A stretch of 64,000 bases of DNA from Paralvinella palmiformis (lineage: Eukaryota > Annelida > Polychaeta > Terebellida > Alvinellidae): assembly GCA_025642065.1 (NCBI GenBank), contig JAODUP010000070.1, forward strand, positions 162,001-226,000. Direction: 5' to 3'. Shown piece by piece: positions 44,644-64,000 of this stretch; within the stretch, counting starts at the first letter, position 1; the number at the start of each line of letters is the position of its first letter. The position numbers were made by a program, and so were the translations under genes. Under the pieces are notes generated by a model. It was not told the origin of the DNA and searched no databases. It saw only the letters and a program-made list of their open reading frames with translations.

Positions 44644-44695
44644 GAGATATGAACAATCATTCAATAAAAAGGACCACACTGGAAACAAGTGTTTA

Positions 44696-44760
44696 CGTTT
44701 CATGATATATGCTTAAGAAACGGGGATAGCCCCCGTTTCTTAAGCATAGATCATGAAACG
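44696..44760. repeat. Near-perfect 30-bp-arm inverted repeat
   Basis: The left arm starts CGTTTCATGATATATGCTTA and runs through AGAAACGGGG to 44725. A 5-nt loop ATAGC follows, and the right arm 44731-44760 is its reverse complement with a single mismatch. There is no poly-T or coding context. Confidence 0.9.
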
Positions 44761-45284
44761 AAAGATATGTACAAAGCATGAGTATGCTTCAATCAGAACA
44801 ACTCATTCTGTGTGAATTATTGAGCTCGTTGTCCCGATTTATATTTCCATTGTGGGTTCTACTGTGGTGACAAGTAACCGACATTACTAATAACAACTCA
44901 ATACCGTGTAATCTTAATTACATCTACACGGAATATTTAACGGCGCATCATGGTTAATGTTATCAACCAATGTTGACAAGCCGATTAAGAGCCAAATTAT
45001 GATAGATTGGCACTTTTTGACAACTTTTTGGAATCCAATGAAGCTTAGTATGCCCGTATCTATGATAGTTCCTTGAATTAATTTTTTTTTAACTGAATTA
45101 CACCTCAATCAATCTTTTATTGTGCATGCAGCGCCATCTGGGAGTGAAAAGTTCGGGTTTCCAAACGGGAAAATTTGATCAATATATCCCAAGCAAAGTA
45201 TTATGATGTAGTAAGTATTTTTGTAGTGGAGTTGCGCACCTAGTGATCACATTGGATAACTATGCTACGCGGCAAAAAAACACA

Positions 45285-45499
45285 AGAAGTTGCTGAAAAC
45301 GCATTTGTTCTCGAGCCATTTTGATGTTTAATTTCTTTTATTCTCTTAGTGAGTTTATATTTATCCAAATTTAGCTTTATACATATATTGTTATAAAATA
45401 ATCGTATTATATTTGTTATATCTTTTATATATGTCCATAAGTTTATGTACAACACTTGAACAGGGTTTAAGTATGAAAAAAAGTCCTTTATAAGCTTGG

Positions 45500-45543
<44 letters not shown>

Positions 45544-45545
45544 GG
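45285..45545 (+). mobile_element. LINE 3' end, same family as 32640-34130
   Basis: GAAGTTGCTGAAAACGCATT then TGTTCTCGAGCCATTTTGATG encodes KLLKTHLFSSHFDV and a stop. The 3' UTR with AATCGTATTATATTTGTTAT and the AAT tail (45501-45543) match the LINE at 32640-34130. Confidence 0.82.
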
Positions 45546-46017
45546 AAGGGAAAAGGCTAAAATCCGATTGAAGGCCAATAGCAGAATATTTCATTTTATA
45601 TTTGTTTTTAATAGCTCTTATGTACGTACGTTTCATAAAGTACTAGCATTTTAACAAACATTTCTACAATGTTTTAGTTTCTTCGTAAAAATGCAACAAC
45701 AATTTATATTTTCCCGTCACCCATTAGGTGTGTATACATTAGCGTTGTGGTTTTGACCAGAGTCTGTTTATGTATTCTGTGGGCCCTAACTTTGAACTGT
45801 AACAGCCTGGATCTGGTCAGAACATCAATTCAACACCTAACATTTGTGTCTTATTGACTATGGAAGATATACAAGTTTCAACTTAACGACGATGACCAGT
45901 CAATGTTACGTCTTGGGTCTTAACATGTTGGCGTTAAGTTTATACGTGAATCTCCAAGCTCAAAGCCCAGTCTGATCTCATCACTTTTACCACGTTTCAG
46001 ACTCATCACCTTGCGAT

Positions 46018-46656
46018 ATGACCAGCTTCGTAGTTCGTATTCTGCAGCTTCTGCTATCGCACCAAGCTGCGTACCTCGTGTTGGTCGGTCAACGCCAGAT
46101 GGTGTTGGGGCAGAAGACGGCTGACTTACGATATCCGAGCTTATCGCGGGTCGACTGGAGTTCGGTGATGGCGCCACCCGACGAAGGGCGCGTAAACGAC
46201 TTCGATGAGGCTGCGCGGCTTGCGAACCAGCTACTGCCGAATCTGTTGAAGCGGTCGTGGAACGCGCCACCCTTCCTCAAGTACATGCTGGCCAGGAAGG
46301 CCAAGAATCCCTCCCGATACGGCAAACGTTTCCAACTGCCCAGAATATTTGCCAACCGTGACTGGAAGCTGAACAACGCCGACTTTCTAAACCAACTTCG
46401 ACAATTTCTGGCTGGCGCCATTGCCGAGGAGTATGCACAGTTGACTTTGCTGTTAACGCGGGCGAACGACAAGCCAGGCGATGGAGATAAGCGATCGTCT
46501 GCCTTCTACAGGGGAGTATTTCGAGGGGAGCCTTCCTTCGGTCCCCAAACTTATTCGGTCGGAAATTTGCTGGCCAAAACACGATTCGAGCAGGCGAATA
46601 AGGCTACAGCGGCCGACCAAAGCCGTTGGCATCCGGCTTTCGCTCGTGGCCAATGA
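46018..46656 (+). CDS. Unassigned 212-codon ORF in a GC-rich island
   Basis: I do not recognise this protein. The frame is open for 212 codons in DNA clearly richer in G+C than its AT-rich surroundings. From about residue 50 the translation has a mixed, charged, helix-prone composition: RVNDFDEAARLANQLLPNLL, NADFLNQLRQFLAGAIAEEY. It ends WHPAFARGQ. It has no simple repeats and no membrane segments beyond a hydrophobic start. The minus strand is also open in places (45920-46270, 46089-46472), so the coding strand is uncertain. It could be an intronless gene, a piece of a retroelement or recently acquired DNA. No TIR, LTR or poly-A tail was seen. Confidence 0.35.
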   Translation: MTSFVVRILQLLLSHQAAYLVLVGQRQMVLGQKTADLRYPSLSRVDWSSVMAPPDEGRVNDFDEAARLANQLLPNLLKRSWNAPPFLKYMLARKAKNPSRYGKRFQLPRIFANRDWKLNNADFLNQLRQFLAGAIAEEYAQLTLLLTRANDKPGDGDKRSSAFYRGVFRGEPSFGPQTYSVGNLLAKTRFEQANKATAADQSRWHPAFARGQ

Positions 46657-46842
46657 GGGAAAAGAATAATTATTGCTTTATCGTCTGCAACTGATCTGTT
46701 CCAAAAACGATGGATACATGTTAACTTCAGCTGAAAACATTTTATAACTAATAAAAACGATACGAAATTAAATATCTGTGAACATCATTAAACTCTCCGC
46801 TTTGTGTATGTATCTCTGTGTGTGACTGTGTGCATGTATATA

Positions 46843-46848
<6 letters not shown>

Positions 46849-46913
<65 letters not shown>
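46849..46913. repeat. (TA)n microsatellite
   Basis: About 65 bp of TA, 190 bp after the GC-rich ORF. Confidence 0.97.
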
Positions 46914-46916
<3 letters not shown>

Positions 46917-47297
46917 CACCTGTACCTCTAGAGGGCAAACACACGACGGTAACCGCGGCATATTTAAATGCTACAGATTACAATAAACAGCACTTCGATC
47001 CGTATAGTTCGAAAAAAAATTCAAATACTTCAAAAATACTTTGAAAACATTAATAAAGCTAGCCATTTGTAACCTAAGAATTAATGTCCATTCCTACATG
47101 TTCACCGGGTCCATAATGGCGATTGTTTCGTTGAAAATAAACCGTAGGCTATTTATAAACCAATTTCATATATAGGTCAGTTTGGTGTTTGAGGGTAAAC
47201 TTAATTACCCTACTATAAGTACGTAGTCAACATTAAATTAGTCTACATACAGAGACGACTGAAACAGCAGAACAAACCTCTTGTCGATACCTTCCAG

Positions 47298-47516
47298 GGC
47301 ATCTCCGTGGCTAAGCTGATAGTGCGGTTGGCCACAAACCCACATCACCCGGGTTGTCTCCGATGGTCCTCTATATCGTTCATCTCCTCCCATTATCGAC
47401 GTCCTCGGAGGTGGCTTGGTCCATTTGGCACGGGATCGGATAGAAAGGGTCGTATATCATCAGCATCATCATCATAAAACAACAACAACAACAACAACAA
47501 CAACAAGTTACTCGTC
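47298..47516 (+). mobile_element. tRNA-headed SINE, family 3
   Basis: GGCATCTCCGTGGCTAAGCT with an A-box-like start, and a B-box-like GGGTTGTCTCC, then a body GACGTCCTCGGAGGTGGCTT and a tail of ATC repeats followed by CAA repeats. Single copy here. Confidence 0.55.
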
Positions 47517-47769
47517 CGAAATCAAATATCGGCACGGGGTTGAACAGATATAACAATTATAATTCCTCAGACGTGTCGGCTTTAATTATCGTCCGCTAAT
47601 TAGGTCCGATAATTAATAATTAAATTTCTATTTACTCAACATCATAGAGTTATATCTTAAAAGGATCAAATGCTCAAAAGAAGGACTAATCCAGCATAAT
47701 TTACGTATTGAAGACATTCCTCTGATAAATAATATGTGAAATAAATAACACACGCGCGCTAGAGCTAGT

Positions 47770-47950
47770 TTTACGGCATTATGCCTTTTAATAATGAGAT
47801 GACGACAATAGTGAAGGTTGGGTGGAGTGTGGGGGGGGGGGTTTTCTAATCCTCGTAATTATTGGTGGTTGTTTTTTTAAGGATATTTTTACATTCGTAT
47901 GTACACCCACGCCTAAAAACACACACACTCTCTCACACGCACGCACGCGC
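47770..47950. repeat. Dispersed repeat, copy 2
   Basis: Same word order as 43215-43400, starting TTATGCCTTTTAATAATGAG and ending in a CA/CGCA tract. Unknown family. Confidence 0.75.
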
Positions 47951-48109
47951 GCCATCTATCTTAGGTGTCTCCCGTGGATGCAGTCGATGCTACCATGCGC
48001 TGCAATCCTCTCAGGTTGTAGCTGTGAATCTCACTGTCTCTTTTCTTTATTTTGATACTTCTTATTTTTCCCTTTTAGAATTTTCCCATAATGTGCCTCC
48101 TATATTAAA

Positions 48110-48115
48110 TAATAC

Positions 48116-48159
<44 letters not shown>

Positions 48160-48210
48160 CATGTTTATGTAGCGCCAGAACCAGGTAACCTTGTTCTGAG
48201 GTGCTGTACA
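48110..48210. repeat. (AAT)n tract plus putative element end
   Basis: An AAT repeat is followed by GCATGTTTATGTAGCGCCAG and AGGTGCTGTACAGTA. The GCGCC...GCTGTACAGTA wording resembles LINE 3' UTRs. Confidence 0.4.
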
Positions 48211-48717
48211 GTATTATTATCCCTGACCATCCAACACACATCTCAACTCGAATACAACGCATGCTGCCATTAAAGGCGCAAAGTGTTACCTACACTCTAA
48301 CCGACTGCCCCCCTTCTGAGTCTATGCCTTATAAAATCAGATTATTGTCAGCACATCTTGTCTATTACGTATTAACCTTTCTGATGATTCGTTCCTACAT
48401 TATCTCTTGTACTTTCCTACTGAAGTTAACCAATGTGTAAATTAATGATATCCCGATCTAATATGTCGTTGTATTGTCCTGTACTTTGATCAATCCACTT
48501 ATTATCGTTATAAACCTATGTAGTACAAAGAAATCCTTGTGTACGTACCTATTTACTCAAATCACGTTCATTCTAGTATTTTAGTGATTATATTTATTTA
48601 TTTAGGAGCCAGTAAGAAGACAGCCTAGGCTATATTGGCCACTCAATTTCCTGATAAATTGTTACCTTCAAGAAATGTTATATTATCTATGAGAAAAATG
48701 TTTGTAAATGTAAATTA

Positions 48718-48790
48718 TCATCCATCCATCAATCCATCCGTCCGTCCAGCCATCCATCCATCCAGCCAGCCAGACAACCAACCATCCATT
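48718..48790. repeat. (CATC)n/(CAGC)n tract
   Basis: CATCCATC with CAGC and CGTC variants. Confidence 0.9.
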
Positions 48791-48919
48791 AGATACGGGA
48801 TTTAGAATCGAGAATCATATTCTTCTCAAAAGAACCGAAATTGAAATGCTGCTTTACAAAGAGACCCTTATTAAAGGTATCCATCCCTCGTGTCCGGAGT
48901 TAAGTCGCAGAACTAGCAG

Positions 48920-48921
<2 letters not shown>

Positions 48922-48960
<39 letters not shown>
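48922..48960. repeat. (TA)n microsatellite
   Basis: TA run ending in ACATACACACAC. Confidence 0.95.
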
Positions 48961-48963
<3 letters not shown>

Positions 48964-49392
48964 CACACACATTATAGTTCATCTGGGAATTAATTAGTAG
49001 TATGGGAATTAAATAGAACACTTTATGTGGTTATCATCATTATCATCATCATCATTATCATCATCATCATCCGGATCAAGTTAATTAACAGATAATCGGC
49101 TTAGGTAATGATACAGATAACACTTGCCTGCCTTGTTCAATCCCTGAACATAACTGGCATCCTCACAAACACTGCTGCCCTCTGACGTATTTGGTCGTTT
49201 TCCTTCCGAGATGTCGACATCAGATCAATTTCTATTTTACTGGTGGGTGGGTCGGCGGTAGACTGTATACTCATCTTATTATGGCGAAATGATTGCATTA
49301 TAAATATTCTAGTTCATTGTCTAACGCAGGCGCTGTACACACATATGGCTGCATATAGATGACCCTTATAGTAAACACTCTACAAATACAAC

Positions 49393-49465
49393 TATGTCAG
49401 ATTCGAACCATGATCTGTAGGTTTGTTGCGCAGTGCTCATCACTAGACCAATCAGAGCGTAGCTT
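49393..49465 (-). mobile_element. tRNA-like SINE head
   Basis: Minus strand: A-box-like TTGGTCTAGTGATGAGC and B box ATGGTTCGAATCTG with usual spacing. The flanking body was not matched to other copies. Confidence 0.45.
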
Positions 49466-50160
49466 GATAACACACCCGAGTCTGGATATATACTGAATAT
49501 CTACTTATTAAGCACCGGATCCATTCTGACCTTCTGGACACTGTCAACTTCCGGTCATTTAAAAGAAGTACGTGTTTCAGTTTTTCAAATCAAATGTAAC
49601 AATTTGATGTCGATCATAATTCTTCTCTCGTTTATATTTTCTGGTTCCAGTCCAAAATTGCAATATATTCAAATCAACAGAGAGCTATTTTACAATATTA
49701 AAGTGTATCCGCCGCATGTTAATCGCTTTTGATGCCCCCGATTCGTTGGCTTTCTCTTAAGTCTAGTGACGAGTCTTATTTACACTGATCATGAGTGCAT
49801 TTCAAATAGAAAACCAAAATATCTGTCTACTAGCTTTACAATAGTAAACCCGCTAACTGTTTTTCCTGTAATTTTCTCAAATTAACACTTCAACACATTC
49901 GCGCCTGCTGTTATATAAGAACCACATTACGCATATAAATGGTGAACAGAACTTATTTCCGAGAGGTGTATCGACATTGTTGTCTAATTTATACAGTTCA
50001 ACATTATCCAGTTCTTGCTAAATGATAATCTGATCTTCAAATCAGACCAGTTAAATCCGGAAAGAGTAATATGTTTACACATATTCTCCTTTAGTGGTTG
50101 GTACATAAATATTAAACAAGATAAACATTAATACGCCTATTCTTGTTGCGACTTATTATA

Positions 50161-51415
50161 GTACACTCTCTATTTAATGACACTCTTTATAACGCTACCA
50201 TCGCCTATCGCCAAGAGAACACTGAGAACGGGTTTCCAGTCATTATAACGGCCCTCATTATTCGGTTATTGTCTACAAAAAGCGGGTCCCAATCTGCCAT
50301 TAATCTCTTTATTTCGCCAATCACACGCTGGGTAAAAGTATTCTATATAAAAGCAATTACTAAGCTGAATACACAAAGCCATTTTTCACATATACTACAC
50401 AAAGCCTAATATCAGCCCTATTTTTCAAGACGTTTTGTTGTCACATACAATAGCGGGCGTCACTCAATGGCTTCCAATTATCATCCAAAGCAAACAAAGG
50501 CTTGGTTGAAGTCATGAGATGGATAAAGGGATCATATGATCAAAGAACATGTTTGATGAATTGCTGATAAATGCATCATATGATCAATTCATAGATTCGT
50601 TGAATTGTTATCATTAACCAATTTTTTTTGTTTGCAAAAAGTTTATTCATACCAAAAGCAAATAAGTATCTGTAATTACAATGGAATATCATAAACAAGA
50701 GGCTTTCTTTATAACTCAGAAGCTAGGCGCTGTCGTACCAAGATATCCCACCAAACACTGCTGGCTGCACACACGACTCGTTCCCCGTGATGCTCAGGAC
50801 TGGAGTCCACTAGATGATGATCGTGATGATGACGATATCCAACTCGCCGAATAGGTGCCGCATGAACAAATGCATTGAAGGTTGACGAAAATTTTAACAT
50901 GCCAGCTGATGAGATTGTCGCAGTTGACCAACAGGTGGAGGTATTTGATAATATGTCTGATGAATCCATTCTGGACATTGTGAAAGGGGATAGTGTTTGA
51001 ACAGCCGGAGTACAAGAAAGAGAACACAGAGCCATTGAAATCACAGAAGCAAGGAATGCACTCAGTGTCCTTCTACGATTCATTGAAGCCAAAAGTGGCG
51101 ACTGGCTTAAAGTGCATGACAGTACTCGAACTCAACGTGAAGAACATTTTTTCATTAAAGTCTAAACAGGCTGCCATGATTGCCTCTTTTTAACCAAAAG
51201 CTAATTCATGTCTGTGTAAATGCAATAGTGAGTAGTGTTGTTAATTAAAATACATTGATTGACGTTCATATGCAATTAAGCAACGTAGATAAACAAAACA
51301 TGTGCTATGAATTGACAACTATTTTTCTAAGTCAGACCTCTTTAGAACGTTAATCCTTTTTAAAACGCCATTTCTTTTCTGATCCGAAATGTGGCGTTAT
51401 AAAGAGGGTGTATTG
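50161..51415 (+). mobile_element. pogo/Tigger-like DNA transposon remnant
   Basis: Left end GTACACTCTCTATTTAATGA then CACTCTTTATAACGCTACC matches the inverted right end AATACACCCTCTTTATAACG CCACA. In between, around 50897-51185, plus-strand codons read MPADEIVAVDQQ, DNMSDESILDIVKGDSV, stop, EITEARNALSVLLRFIEAKS, HDSTRTQREEHFFIK, resembling the acidic and helical C-terminus of pogo/Tigger transposases. The catalytic part is missing. Confidence 0.6.
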
Positions 51416-51419
51416 TGCA

Positions 51420-53060
51420 CATTATTATAACCTATACCTTTTTATAAAATTGTTTCCGTATCTAATTATATTTTGTAGGGTTTTTTTTTTTGTTATCAAC
51501 AGTATTAATTGCAATGTTGTCACGACAACTGATTGTTTCCCCGAATGCTTCTATTCTAATGGTACAACTACTGAAATATTCGGTGGTGCGAATCATATCA
51601 AAGACCATGTGGACATATCACGTCCTACTTATGACCTTGCAATGGCTTCCAGTTAGATCCATGATATATTTTAACAACAATATCCATACTTATAAAGACC
51701 TACATCAACTGATGCCATCGTGTATCTCAAGGTACTACAGTTATATCGCACAAGAAAGGATATCGATATGCAGAGACTGATATCTGGTTTTAGCCAAAAG
51801 ACTAACTGGGACATTGGCATTTCATAAATAGCTATAAATATAATTTTAAGACTTGCATTATTAACGTTGAGTATTCTTAAATTTGAAATATCTGCATGTT
51901 TTAACGACTCTTCTGGTAATTTTATCTGTTCAATTTTTTCTAGGTAAATCACCCCAGAACAATATAGTTAAATGTGGTGCTAGATAAATCACACATTATT
52001 CTTGTTATTATTATTATATAAGACCAAATATTTAACATATTTTGAAGTTAATCACTGTAACAGCATACAAGTAAAACAAGACTTATAAAGTGAAAAATAT
52101 GTGTTTGCTTCATTTTCAATATAAACGATATCACCTACATAACAGCAGGTGATGTAAAATTCAGACTCCACGATTATTTCAATACGACTGAAAATAAAAA
52201 TTAAAACAAATACAAGATTAGCTGTGAATGTGATCATTTTATTTTCAACTGTGGCCCGAGACCATTTCGAATTATGGCAGAAATTGGTCTTATCTACAAG
52301 AAAATTACAATGGGAGCACACATTGGCCACAGGCATGAAGCAGGAAAAGAACTATAAGTATAGCATGCCATCCAAAAGAGTGTGTCATACTGTGAACCCG
52401 CAGCAGCAGATACATCAAATCTAAAGCTGACCAATCCACGCTCTGCATGCTTACAACTCTTGGACGATAATCATCGTGGTATTCGGTAAGCACGATTCTT
52501 CTGGATCGATTCGTTTACTCATGACACAGATCGAATTGATTTTTTTTATTAAAAAAAACAACACCACATGCACAAATCAACTAATTATCAAGGAAGCACA
52601 ACATCCGATATCATTAAGGTATTTACAAACTTCCTGTGCCTATTAGCTAAACCCATTAGATAATACAAATGGAAAAATATCATCAATCATCATCCATCAT
52701 CATCATCATCACCATCATCATCATCATGCAGATACGTTTGAGTCATTGAAGGAGTTGCTAATCTATGACTGTAGATCTTCTCTCATATTGACAAATGTAA
52801 AACTCCACCTAATTTGTTTTTTTCCGGTTTCCACGTCATACGGTTACCATGAACATTTAACTCACGAAATTGATGAGAAAATGCAATTATAAATATTTCG
52901 CCAGCAGGTAAACTGAACGTAAGAACAGCGGAAATTAGCTGGTGTGATTTCCTACAGAAAATGGTAGAGAAACTCCTGGCAGTAAAACCGACATCAGCGA
53001 GTTATGGGTTGCCTGTATAAATAAATGCACGGCTAGACAAGCAATAAACTGTTCTCTTTC
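51420..53060. other. Intergenic stretch downstream of CKAP5
   Basis: Only an ATC microsatellite (52690-52730) is recognised. Confidence 0.4.
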
Positions 53061-53067
53061 CACCTCA

Positions 53068-53135
53068 TCGTCACACACACACACGTGCACACACACACAC
53101 ACACATGCATGCATGCACACACACACACACTCACA
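53068..53135. repeat. (CA)n microsatellite
   Basis: CA repeats with a CATGCATG interruption, about 310 bp after the CKAP5 stop. Confidence 0.95.
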
Positions 53136-53445
53136 CAGAGTCACATACATTATAATATTATGCTGTTATCCTAAACACCACATACAAAAAAAATATACAC
53201 AAAACCCATTACGTCAGAGTGGAACGCATGACATTCACGGCTCTGCCAAGGGTAAAACAAACGCAGCGGAAAGAATGCGAAACGATCTTTGGCAACTGAA
53301 ATCAAGATTAATAATGAATGCAATACACAAGAGTCATACAAACTACACTGGATCGATATAAGAAGACGTCTCTCAAACACCAGCGCTGGCTAATAGAGCC
53401 AATCAAACTCGAGTCCAAATCATTCGAATCAGAGAAGGAAAGCTG

Positions 53446-63764
<10,319 letters not shown>

Positions 63765-64000
63765 CTAATAGAGAACACAAGGAATATACATTAAGTATGT
63801 GAGCAGATAGGTCAGCACAAACAGATAATTTAGTGTCACCTCGTTTTAGCAATTTTTAAGACATGTAGAATAAGGGGGCCAATTATAAGCAGGGATTTCC
63901 CAAGGAAAAAAGAAAAAAATTACACGATTCACAGATATTATTCAAAACCGGCAGAAAAACTCATAAATTCGCAGAACATTGGCATCCCTGTATAAGTCTC

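Noticed and set aside
50709..51092. 127-codon minus-strand open frame
   Set aside because: It is antisense to the degraded pogo/Tigger-like transposase tail, which explains its length.

Overview
This is a eukaryotic, metazoan window. It has AT-rich DNA, long introns with canonical GT-AG borders, very dense microsatellites and several families of tRNA-headed SINEs, CR1/L2-like LINE 3' ends and cut-and-paste transposon remnants. The two host genes resemble their vertebrate orthologues along most of their length. A lophotrochozoan, probably a mollusc, is my best guess; this rests on the overall repeat style, not on a diagnostic marker.

Layout. (1) 1-2090: no recognised gene, simple repeats. (2) 2094-22388, minus strand: a complete SUPT5H (Spt5) coding region. 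I could splice 25 coding exons with matching phases into 3192 bp (1063 residues plus stop). It includes the acidic N-terminus, NGN domain, KOW domains, the phosphorylatable KOW4-KOW5 linker, the G-S-R/Q-T-P C-terminal repeats and the final KOW. Its introns hold SINEs, LINE 3' ends, MITEs and microsatellites, and its predicted 3' UTR is almost entirely a ~44-bp minisatellite that begins at the stop codon. (3) 22.4-53.4 kb: a ~31 kb intergenic repeat sink. It holds a hAT element with 8-bp target duplication, a foldback element, a LINE reverse-transcriptase fragment carrying a SINE with a 16-bp target duplication, a broken Tc1-like transposase, a pogo/Tigger-like remnant, a near-perfect 30-bp-arm hairpin and an unassigned GC-rich ORF. 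(4) 53.4-63.8 kb, minus strand: the last 11 coding exons (about 607 residues) of CKAP5 (ch-TOG/XMAP215), running off the right edge in its 5' direction.

The two host genes lie in the same orientation but are functionally separate: Spt5 is a Pol II elongation factor and CKAP5 a microtubule polymerase. No operon or new multi-gene system is evident. The most unusual material is the transposon architecture, the Spt5 3' UTR minisatellite, microsatellites abutting splice sites, and an apparent tandem duplication of the C-terminal Y..RLK..AGLD motif in CKAP5.
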